Assembly (NCBI GenBank): GCA_932294295.1
Contig: OW028582.1
Location: forward strand, 1,681,015-1,745,014
Direction of reading: 5' to 3'
Source of the DNA: Alitta virens
Lineage: Eukaryota; Annelida; Polychaeta; Phyllodocida; Nereididae
DNA: 64,000 nt
Part shown: positions 1-10,048 of the stretch, in pieces
Numbering within the stretch: position 1 is the first letter of the stretch
Layout: every line of letters begins with the position of its first letter
Notes under the pieces: model-generated
Database searches by the model: none
What the model saw: the letters and a program-made list of their open reading frames with translations, nothing else
What the model was told of the DNA's origin: nothing
Made by a program: the position numbers and the translations under genes

Positions 1-31
1 TCGAACTTGCCTTACAGGGCTGCACTTTCCA

Positions 32-68
<37 letters not shown>

Positions 69-98
69 CGAACTTGCCTTAGAGGGCTGCACTTTCCA

Positions 99-131
<33 letters not shown>

Positions 132-405
132 CGAACTTGCCTTAGAGGGCTGCACTTTCCATATCTATCTATCTATCTATCTATCTCGAACTTGCCTTAG
201 AGGGCTGCACTTTCCATATCTATCTATCTATCTATCTATCTATCTCGAACTTGCCTTAGAGGGCTGCACTTTCCATATCTATCTATCTATCTATCTATCT
301 CGAACTTGCTTTAGAGGGCTGCACTTTCCATATCTATCTATTTATCTATCTATCTCGAACTTGCCTTAGAGGGCTGCACTTCCCGTATCTATCTATCTAT
401 CTATC
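1..405. repeat. Compound satellite: seven units of a TATC-tailed element
   Basis: Seven tandem copies, each about 55-65 bp, start with CTCGAACTTGCCTTAGAGGG, continue CTGCACTTTCCA and end in (TATC)n of differing length. The same CTTGCCTTAGAGGG...(TATC)n unit appears once each near 600-690, 18515-18640, 18780-18825 and 62045-62092. The frame through it is translatable but is only repeat. Confidence 0.9.
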
Positions 406-590
406 TGGTGCAAAAATATGAGACATAAAGCCCGTCTCACCCACCACTACCCATATATACCATTTTAAAACATATACTACTTGGATAAAGTGAAATCACT
501 ACAAAACCACTTAGGTAGATAACCAAGTACGTTTATATTAATGAGTATGTTTTTCTCCTCTTCTCTCTCAACTCATCAATCAACCCTCGA

Positions 591-690
591 TAGCGGCAAG
601 AACTTGCCTTAGAGGGCTGCACTTTCAACATCTATCTATCAATTTATCTATTTATTTATTTATCTATTTATCTATCTATACAGGTGGCCA
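591..690. repeat. Single dispersed copy of the TATC-tailed element
   Basis: Starts CCTCGATAGCGGCAAGAACT, continues TGCCTTAGAGGGCTGCAC and ends in degenerate TATC/TTTATC repeats. The same head (CGATAGTGGCAAGAACTTGC) occurs at 18768. Confidence 0.75.
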
Positions 691-1003
691 TTAAGGCTGG
701 TTGGACTGTTACGGCATATAAGTTTTGATATGAGAAAATAATGCACTCGTCACAAAATCACTGGTTTTTTTTCTGTAATTTCGATAATATAAATAGATAA
801 ATTTTATTGTCGAATTTGTCATTATTAAATTATAATATGATACGTGAAGCGGTCACGACTCTTAGTAATAACAAAATCCTTCAGCGGAACGACGGCATGT
901 TCAACTTATCTCGTCGCTAAAGAATCTTATTGTAAAACTCCATGAGAATTTGGATAGACAACATAAATTATTGATGTTAACAGCGTTGTATATGATGAAA
1001 TAT

Positions 1004-1320
1004 GGGTTTAGTGCAGTATAGCGGACCCAAATTTATGCCTATATTTGGCATCCATTAAATATGAAAATAATCAAAATTTTTGACCATATTTCGTGCTAGT
1101 ACACAATAAGAATGACATTTTTATAGAGTAGCAGGGGTTTGGGGGCAGCAGCCCCCGAGAAAAACAAAATGTAAACAATAATAATCTGCGTTCTTGCCTT
1201 GAAGCCGCCGTTTGTTTGTGACGTCACATATTGAATTCCAGCATTTAATGTCATTGTCCTGGCAATGAGACTCGCTAAATATGGTCTTAAATTTGGGTCC
1301 GCTATACTGCACTTTTTTCT
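1004..1320. mobile_element. MITE, 'GTGCAGTATAGCGGACC' family, copy 1
   Basis: Terminal inverted repeats (GGGTTTAGTGCAGTATAGCG at left; the complement CCGCTATACTGCACTTTTTT at right) enclose ~310 bp with no coding potential. Its right end is only ~38 bp upstream of the FCSK exon acceptor at 1357, so it forms the intron's 3' end. Confidence 0.85.
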
Positions 1321-1357
1321 GAAATATGTATATTATTTTTTCTAATTTGTTATGTAG

Positions 1358-4300
1358 GTGCATTGCTCAAAGCGGCATTCATCTGTGCAGAGATTGTCCA
1401 GTTTCCGTCGGACGTTCGGTTAGAACAGCAACTGAAGGAGAGCTACGGAGGAGGATTTGAGTTGGAAACTTGGTCTGATCTTCCTCATGGATCGGGTATA
1501 GTATTTTGTGCTCCGTTATGTAACATTACACTCAGTGACATTGACAATCGACCCCCCCCCCCTCTAAAATATTATAACATACCTTGGAAGTTCATAATTT
1601 TTTACAAAACTAATTGTTTATTATATCATTGACAGTCATTACCCAATGTGTTCTAACACTCCGACAACAATCTAATAAATGTTTATTGCAGTATGTTTGA
1701 TTTTATTTCAAGCGAAGAATTTTGATGTCGTGGCAAAAATCAATGTCGCCGAGTGTACCACCAGAGGTCACTGTCGCTAATACTGATAAACAATGTTTGA
1801 TGACATCACCTATTTCAACAGTTAAATAGATATTAACTAGTCTTAATCACGTGAAAGTAATGTATGAGCTTGTGCGAATACATATTTGGCAGTAAAAGTT
1901 GCGGGAGAGATATTTTTTATGTATTGAAGTTAGCTGAAAATAAGTATTTAGGCCATATCTCAGTGGGGAACTGATTCAACTGAAAAACCACCAGAGGTCA
2001 CCAGAGGTCACTGATGCTGATACCGATAAGCAATTTTTGATGACATCATCAATTTTAACAGTTTTATTAGATGAATGATTACTTGACGTTATTTATGTAT
2101 GGGCTTTTACAAATAAATATTTCTATAACAAGTTATGTAAGAAAGTTAATTTTTGGTCAAATATCAAACAGTAACGAAGGACGAAATTTTTGTCACGATG
2201 AATGATGACATCATTTCATTGTGTGATTGGGTTGCAGTGCCCCCTGTTGATTTAGTTCCCCCTATCAAGGTGTCAAGTTTATCTCAGTATTTGTCTCAAT
2301 ATGTCCATAAATATAATTACCATTAATTATGTACACTCAGTCATTGAAACACATTTACACACCTTGCAATTTCATAATGACAAAACTAACTATTCATGGC
2401 ATTTACAATGTTCTAACACTTCAACGAGCATCTTCGAAGTGTTTTTGATAGTTTATTTAGAGTGGCGAATTACGATGACCTTTGCCAAATTCAATGACCT
2501 TGAGTGTATAAGTGACATCACTGTAAGACCACTTCAGAAGATAACCAAGCATCGAGTGGTGCTGGTGCAGATTGAGTAGATAGATAAATTTTATTTGGTC
2601 AAATTTGACCTATTTGTCGTACAGTAAAAAATATAAAAATCAAAATACATGAAAGATACAGGGGGAAAAAAAACAAAAAAACACATATTTCATGTATACT
2701 TATCAATATCAAAATATTGAGGCGGGCTGTGTAGTGCCGACAGACAAGAACAGCGCTAAAGTACCTCTACCAGTGGTAGTTACTGTTTTATCCATTTTTA
2801 TTTAATTTTTATTCATTTATTGGCTTATTTTCTTTTTTTCTCTTTATTTTGTTATTTATTTAGACAGACTAAGGAAGTGCAGCATTGATTTTACATATCA
2901 TAATTTTATGGAAATTTAGTTATTTAGTCTTTATTTATTTATTTATTTTTATCATTTATTTCTCATTTAATTTTCGTATTTCATTCTCTTCTCTAAACTG
3001 TGAAAGACATATTTCCCAAGAGTTCTAGTTGCTTCAGTTTGTTCTAGTGTCATAATTTTTATGAATTTTGTCTGTTGTGTTAGATCTATGTGGTACTAAT
3101 GAGTATCAATATTTTTTCTTGTTGATAATATCGATTTATTGAATAATTTCAGGGTTAGGGACAAGCAGTATCCTAGCGGGGGTCATAATGGGAGTGTTGT
3201 GGACAGCTGCTGGGAGAAAATTCTCCAACAAAGATCTCATCCATGCAGTACGTTGATGAAATACTTCTTTCCGTACTATTACCTTATCTTATTAAAGTAA
3301 TAATGACGAAGTCCAGCCATGCAGGGAGTTCTTGTGAGGTTGGGCAAGCATGGAGTCAATCGAGCACATTCTTCTGCAAAAGAGACGTGTCTCGTGCAAA
3401 GGGGGTTTCGTTTTTTACATGTTTAAATCTTCAGTTTGCGACAATTACCTTAACTTATAAAGTAACAAAAATACATGTTGTTTAGTTTGTGGCGCCTGGT
3501 GCTCTTAATGACTATATCTACTGGAAGTCTCATGAATGCTTAATATAATTGGAGGTGCTTTTAGTCCTTCATTTTGGCACCTCATCATTATGCTTGCCTC
3601 TGGCCATCTGCTCAATCAGCAACTACAGCAGATTTCATAGACTTGGAAACTCTAGGACAAGTCGTATGAATCCAAGACTCCCATTGGCTGTGGGACTGCC
3701 TTAACCAATGAGAGTCTTGGATTCACATGACGTCCCATGGAGTTAAGTTTTTATGTCTATGAAATCTGTTGTATGTGTCAAATTTGTAGCATTGAGACAA
3801 TGAATTATCAATGTTTTTCCTTAGGTACTTCACTTAGAGCAGATGCTGACGACAGGGGGTGGCTGGCAAGACCAAGTGGGCGGCCTGGTTGGAGGCGTCA
3901 AAGTAGGTCACTCCCTGGCGTCTTTACCCCTCACGGTGGACATCAAGGAACTGAATGTAGAGGACGACACTATTGAATTCCTCAATGAACATCTAATACT
4001 TGTATATACCGGCAAAACGAGACTGGCCAAAAATCTGTTACAGGTAAGATTGGTGTGTGGACTCCCAAACCTTGTCATCTCATCATTATGTCGGCCTGAC
4101 AGCTTGTGATACTGAAAGAACTCACTCCAGTAGTTCTCAAACAATTGAAAGATGCAATGAGAAAATATCAGGGGCAGATCCAGATGAGGGTGGACTGGTG
4201 CTCTACTCTAAAAATGTGCTAATCGAGGGTGTAAACACGGTTAATACATTAAGTGACTAAAACATTAAGTGACTAAAACTTTTTTATTTCTGGATCCACC

Positions 4301-7010
4301 CTTGGAAATATACCAAAATTAAGAAATTACAAACTATATTTAATGGTTAAAAGAAAGAATGCATCGGAAAAGTTGCAGATGCAGACTTGAACAATCAATT
4401 TACTTTTTGCCTGTTTGTTAATTTTGTTTTGCACCACTGTTACAAATAATGAACTCTTAAAACTTTGTATTTTTCACCTATTTAAATGCATTTTCACACT
4501 AACAGTGGGTCTCGCTTATAAACTGTACAGTAGGTGACGTTATTTCCAGACTGTGGTGCGAAACTGGTACGCCAGGGATCCGCAAATAGTTGCCACAGAA
4601 GATGCCTTGGTAGAGAATGCCTGGCAATGTGCGGACGCTCTCGAAAAAGGTACGAGGATGGATTTCACGATGAGAGACTTTCGGGTCAACAGGGGGAGCT
4701 ATATGCTGCTCCTAAACTCTCCGGTAACCTGAGTGAAGAACACTCAGGTTGGGTCTGGCGAATTCTGAGAGCTGATTGGTTGATATCTAGCATGTATACA
4801 CAGATTGTGACGTCACTTTCCGATTGACAGACCCGACATGTTTCCTTACTTGAGACGGGAACGAGTCAGGTCCTTAAGCCTTTGTTTGATGATGTCATCA
4901 TACAATGAGGTCATTGGGTGCATTGATGATGTCACAATGCTAGAGGAACAGGATGTAGCTCCCCCTGTTGATAGAAAAGTCTCACATTAGTGTTGCTTAG
5001 TTTGTCCCGAAATGGATGCATTCTGTGCCATTGAAAACATATCAATTTTTTTTGAGAAAAGTTTTTGTGAAAGGTTCATGAAATCTCGATCAAATTAATC
5101 AACGATTAAACAGATGCAACAAGTGCCGATAAAACTGAATCGCAATTGTGGAAGGTTTTGATCTGATTATTAAGCAAAGTTGGTTAAAAGTGATTAAAAT
5201 TTTCAGAAGCCTGAATCAAATCAAAGAAATGATTATAGTATAATATAATTTTTTCGCTCGATTCTTGTACGTATACAGTTAGTTTCATAAAATATGGTAG
5301 ACTCTAGCCAACTGTAGCAACCTATTCCTGGCTGTAACTGTACCTGGCTAAAACCAGCCACTGGTGTCTAATTCTACTGTATAGTCGGTTTAAACTACCA
5401 CCACTGAAAAAATTTAAACCTTGGTAAATGTTAGAAATTTATCTCATATATATATCATAAATATGTATGTACAACAGACATGCATCTTTACAATGAAAAA
5501 TTACAAATACAGGTAACTCTCTACTTATGCACAAAATGGTAATACATGTACTTGGAAGATTCGGCTTTTGATAGCCAGCTATAGCCAGACAGTTCTATTT
5601 AGTGGCAGGTAGCATCGTATAGAAGAAGTTGTCTACCCTTGTCTAGGTCAATTTGACAGGCCGTTTTTAATGAAACTAACTGTATGTCATCTTGCAATAC
5701 AGGAAAGATGGAAATATTGGGCAGGTGCCTGAACACCTACTGGGAGCAGAAGAAATTAATGGCCCCTGGATGCGAACCAGTCATCGTCAGCAAGATGCTT
5801 CATGCGTTGCGGCCGCATCTTCTTGGGTCGTGCATGGCGGGAGCGGGCGGAGGAGGGTTCTTGTATCTACTGATGAAAGCGCCCTCTGCAGATTCTGTTG
5901 TGCAAGATGTGTTATCAAACATTCCTGTAAGTATGAAATAAACTGTTTCTGAGATTATTTTAAACCAAAGTTCATTAAATTTGTTGTTCTTGTGGTCACT
6001 GGTCAATTCGGCACTCAACGTGCTCAGCACAGATGGAAGCGACACTGGATAACCTGCTCAATTGCACTTCATAACCTAATTGCAATTAGGGGTCGTATTA
6101 TTGACTTCTATCCCTTTATGTACCAAATTTAGTCCACTCAGAATCAACAAAATTTGCCACCAAAAATTAGGCAATAACAGTTTTGTAAACAGAATAATTG
6201 TTAGTATAAAAATAATTCTTAAAAAAAAAAAAAAAAGGATTGTTGTGTAACTTATCTTGTACGTCATTAGTGGGGTTTTTACGCATGTAAATCCATCTGA
6301 ATAACAAGTTTTTTTTTGTTTTTAAGCAGTTTTGGGGGGTTCAAGGGTGGCGAATTTTGCTGATTGTGGCGAATTTCGCTGGTTCCGAGTGTCAAATAAA
6401 TTTATTGTCCGTCTATGCCAAATGGACCAAATTTTTTATTGTAAAAAAACCAAAATCTGATCCCAAATGAATCATTTTTCATGCCGAACCATCCAAATTT
6501 GTGTTCGTTTATGCCAAATTGACCCGGGTCATGCCGAACCATCCAAATTTGTGTTCGTTTATGCCAAATTGACCCGGAGCCATTGGTGTCCTGTTATATA
6601 TCTTGGTATTCTCTGAATTGTTTTGAATAATTTCTTTTTCATATTTATTAGAATGAATTAATTTTACGGACATGTAGAGGTCACAAAAAACCTATATTAT
6701 ATGTCAAAAGAAAAATAATAAATAAATAAGATTAAATATATAAATTATATATATATAATTCAATTTAGTTTACATGCTATATATGTGCTATTGCAATTAG
6801 GGGTCATATCATTGACTTCTATCCCTTTATGTACCAAATTAAATGAAATAAATTTATTATGTATGACAAAGAAATCATTATAATTATAAATAAGATAAAT
6901 TATAGTAATTATATAATTAGATAAATTCTATTTTCCAGGGTGCTGAAAATGCCACAGTTCACCGAATAACAGTCGACATGGAGGGCCTCGTCATTCAAGC
7001 AGAAAGTTGA
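1358..7010 (+). CDS. FCSK: L-fucose kinase (fucokinase), C-terminal GHMP-kinase part, six exons, 5'-partial
   Basis: Exons 1358-1495, 3153-3247, 3825-4043, 4550-4649, 5703-5926 and 6939-7010 join in phase to 282 residues ending at TGA. Fucokinase phosphorylates free L-fucose to fucose-1-phosphate, the first step of cytosolic fucose salvage to GDP-fucose. Seen in sequence: the GHMP ATP-loop motif [14 protein letters not shown] is split across the first two exons. A conserved [12 protein letters not shown] block follows in exon 3, and a Gly-rich third motif, [12 protein letters not shown], in exon 5. The segment [10 protein letters not shown] is also typical of animal fucokinases. These are the last quarter or so of a protein that is about 1,080 aa in mammals; the N-terminal pyrophosphorylase-like part and the first GHMP motif lie off the left edge. 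All junctions are GT-AG. Introns hold MITEs, one starting about 30 bp after the first donor. AATAAA at 7212 is a candidate poly(A) signal. Confidence 0.95.
1527..1757. mobile_element. MITE with ends TTACACTCAGTGACA / TGTCGCCGAGTGTA, copy 1
   Basis: Inverted ends of a family seen best at 13594-13811. The interior has a C-run and ACATTGAC/GTCATTAC-type blocks shared with the second copy. It begins ~30 bp after an FCSK donor. Confidence 0.65.
2560..3130. other. Intronic AT-rich stretch in FCSK, no gene
   Basis: Low-complexity ATTTATTT/TTTATT runs (2790-2980) and a dispersed fragment TAGATAAATTTTATTTGGTC (2580) reminiscent of LINE 3' ends. No exon signal in frame was found here. Confidence 0.5.
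4672..4982. mobile_element. MITE with ends AGACTTT...CAACAGGGGGAGCTA
   Basis: The left end GTCAACAGGGGGAGCTATAT pairs with the right end GTAGCTCCCCCTGTTGATAG. The interior contains GATGATGTCATCA-type CRE-like palindromes. A second copy lies at 20007-20165. It starts about 22 bp after the FCSK donor at 4649. Confidence 0.7.
6480..6580. repeat. Tandem duplication, ~50-bp unit
   Basis: ATGCCGAACCATCCAAATTT followed by GTGTTCGTTTATGCC is present twice in direct order, starting at 6481 and 6531. Intronic in FCSK. Confidence 0.85.
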
Positions 7011-7019
7011 GCAAATCTA

Positions 7020-9190
7020 TGGAGAGACTTTTTCCTAAACTGCTGACTTGAACTTTGGCAGCTGTTGATATTAATGGGACCATTTCATTCTTGTTGAACG
7101 GGGGAGATAATATATTGTTGCATAATTATCCTCAATAATTGAGTATTATATAATATATATATTTATTTCAAACTCCATCGTTTAGCATAGGGGAAAATGT
7201 TAATTAATACAAATAAAATTTAGTAAATCTGAAATATCAGGAAAGTCAAAATATGGAATAGTAAGTTTGCAATTTAAAGTGTCTTTCAATTCCCTCACAA
7301 ACGGAAAGGATCGCTTGATCTTCGTCTGTCAGTCAATGAAAGATTTATTTGCGCCAATCACCGAGTTGATGTTACTGCTGCTACCATATCTGTCCATATA
7401 ATATACTGTTGTGTAGTATCATTCTTTTGCTGTATAATGCCTTTATTTTACATGTTATGTGGTCCGGGATGTTCCATTTAAAAAGGGGGGGGGGGAAGTT
7501 GAGGGTTGGACCAGAACATTTTCAAACACCCCCCCCCCCCCCCCCCCTACTACACCCAAGATATGATTTTTTGACAGACCAACCACTTTTTACTACATCA
7601 GGTATTAATAAGGGTAAATGTACTATATGATTTGGACAAATTTTTTTTGTCATCTCATCATTTGTGAATCAGTCTTTCACCAGTGTTCACATGATTGTAA
7701 TTGACAAACACTGCAACGAAATTCTGTCTTTATGCAATTTCATATCATTATCATTCATAATGCATTGATTTCATGTGTGCAAGATTCTTTGAGGCGTAAC
7801 TCACCAGAGAGCTTGCGAGTGCTTCTCACATTCTTCTTCAGCCAACTGTCAAAACTCCGATCAGTCACAACTAAGGATAATATTATCCTTGGTCACAACC
7901 ATTCCTTGACCTTGGGCAATCAGGAACCAATCTACATGGCATTATCATTCACTTTTCGGAAAAAGTGCAGTATAGCGGACCCAAATTATTGACCATATTT
8001 AGCGTGCCTCGTTGTCAGGCCTATGACGTAAAATGCTTGAATTCAATGAGTGACGTCACAAACTTATGGCGGCGATGAGGCAAGAACGCAAGTTAACGAT
8101 AGTTTATTTTGCTTTTTCTTAGGGGCTGCTGCCCCCAAACCCCCGCTACTCTACACAAATGTATTCTTATTGTGTGTCATAATGAAATTTGGTAAAAAAT
8201 AGAGATTGTTTTCATGTTTTATGGATGCCAAATATGGTCAATAATTTGGGTCCGCTATACTGCACTAAACCCCCCGATTATAACAAAAGGCCACTTGTAA
8301 TTAGGTCAATGGTCATGCACAGAATTTTTTGCCTTGATCATTTACACCAGACATGCATATGCTACAAAACATGGTTATCGATTAATATATAATGAACACT
8401 TTTTGTCTAAAAACAGTTTGTTACTAGTGATTCTGATTGCATAAGATATGTACCAGGCATGGATCCAGAGAGGGGCTCGATCCACCGCTGTATATTATGA
8501 AGACTTGACTTAAATTCTCCTCTGTGATAAAAACTTGAAGCAGCATGAAAAATCTTTTTGATAAATAATGCACACAGAATTGTTAATTGTGACATATATT
8601 TATAATTATTGTTTCATAATTTTTGTGGAATGCTACATAATATAACAAAAAATGCAGGGTTTTCTCTCACTGATCTGTGAAATGGATTGTTCGGGTTATC
8701 TTCCATGTGCATGTTTATAATCATATCAATGATGGACCAAAATATTATTTAATATGCAAACATTATTGTTTGTTGGGAGTCTAAAAATATGTCATTGTTG
8801 GAGTCTAAAGATATGTCATGCAGTAGCTTGTGCTTGTTTCTCGATATAAATATTAAAAAATAATAATTTTTATTTTTTTTTTTAATTTTGATGGATCATG
8901 ATTTATGTCAATAATGTCACTATGCAATTAATTTTTTTTTTATAGTATTAAAGGTCACGGGTAATTATAGTGAAACATTTTAATGCTCTCATGGAATATT
9001 TAGTTATTAGTTTTATATTTAATAAAAATATTATTTATGGTGAAATATATCAATGATACAAGCCATTAAAGTTGTTCTGGTTTTTTTTGGGGGTATTTTT
9101 GTGGTCGAACTTCCGAAGTCGTACTGGAAATCTAATTTAACTTTTAGGAGTAAACTTTTAAAAAAAATTTACTACAACAGCTGTTACTGG
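7020..9190. other. FCSK 3' UTR and FCSK-NHLRC2 spacer
   Basis: Holds a candidate FCSK poly(A) signal (AATAAA at 7212), a partial Harbinger-type MITE with G- and C-runs (7468-7560), a GTGCAGTATAGCGG MITE (7958-8273) and AT-rich unique sequence. No coding exon was recognised. Confidence 0.6.
7958..8273. mobile_element. MITE, 'GTGCAGTATAGCGGACC' family, copy 2
   Basis: Left end GGAAAAAGTGCAGTATAGCG, right end CGCTATACTGCACTAAACCC. Shares the internal block GGGCTGCTGCCCCCAAACCC with copies 1 and 3. Intergenic. Confidence 0.85.
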
Positions 9191-9347
9191 CGTCGCTGCA
9201 GTCGTTTGATCCTGCACGTGTCGCCCTCTGGTGTTGCGCAAAGGAAGCGTGCGCGCCAAAACAAACTGATGATATCTCATCGATATGGCATGCAAATGGT
9301 TGTATGTTCAGATTTGTGACAACTAACTATTTCATTAAGGAGTTTGA
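9190..9347 (+). promoter_or_regulatory. NHLRC2: Probable NHLRC2 promoter / 5' UTR exon
   Basis: A locally GC- and CpG-rich patch (9190-9265) stands out from AT-rich surroundings and contains GCGTGCGCGCC, an NRF1-like site. It is followed by a strong donor, TTTGA|GTAAGT, at 9347/9348. The matching acceptor is TTAATTACAG just before 10020, 29 bases upstream of the NHLRC2 ATG. This pattern suggests a first non-coding exon ending at 9347. The transcription start itself cannot be placed. Confidence 0.5.
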
Positions 9348-9821
9348 GTAAGTATAAAGTATGTCTACTAATATTTGTTATTCTTTGATGGGTTTTCGGG
9401 AGAATCGCTGTGTTGAATGAACTATTCCGCCATTATCGCTATCTTCTATGATGATTCAATCAGTGAGTGTTATCAGAAAAATGATGACAAGACGTTATTC
9501 TAGCAAGTTCTGGATCAATAAAAGATCGAACATTTTAATGTTTGTCATTATGATCATTCAGAGTTCCGTCTGTAAAGGTGACATGTAATTGGTTATTGGC
9601 TTAAAATAATTAAGTTAAAACTTTTGGACAGGAACTTGAAAACCACACAAAAGTTAGTTAGATATTGTATTGATTGATTGTTTATGTCAAAAGTTTTGAA
9701 GTTTTACCTGGTTTAAATGTGTTTTAAAAATTTTGGTGCCACTTTGGATCCATATACTAAAGTTTTTAATCAGATTGAAATTAATTTATTACATTGGTGT
9801 ATGCATGTTCAGCACATGTAA

Positions 9822-9929
9822 TACCGTAAAGGAGGGTATTATCGACACTCACATTAAAATGTTAACAAAAAAAAAATGTGAGTGTCGAAAATACCCACCC
9901 TGTCGATAATGCCCTCCGTTACGGTAGTA
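9822..9929. repeat. Palindromic MITE, ~107 bp
   Basis: TACCGTAAAGGAGGGTATTA at left pairs with the right end CCCTCCGTTACGGTA. An inner pair (CGACACTCACATT with AATGTGAGTGTCG around an A-run) extends the hairpin. It lies 120 bp upstream of the NHLRC2 coding exon, in the 5' UTR intron. Confidence 0.85.
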
Positions 9930-10048
9930 GAGGCAGCATTCTTTTGTCAAGCATGTGCTAGCTGATAATTTGTTTTCAAATAAGAGTAAATTTATGATTA
10001 TAGTTATGTTTAATTACAGGCTTATCGTTCTGAGGTATCTGTGACACG

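Noticed and set aside
1..405. Repeats with regular spacing that could suggest a CRISPR-like array
   Set aside because: The spacers are the same TATC microsatellite, not unique sequences, and the genome is clearly animal.
4650..4732. Extension of the FCSK frame past the exon ([11 protein letters not shown]...)
   Set aside because: The extension runs into a MITE and a stop. Splicing at GTACGA joins the conserved frame to the next exon, as in other fucokinases.
9053..9319. 88-codon ORF before NHLRC2
   Set aside because: It overlaps the GC-rich promoter-like patch and 5' UTR exon; composition and lack of any motif argue against coding.
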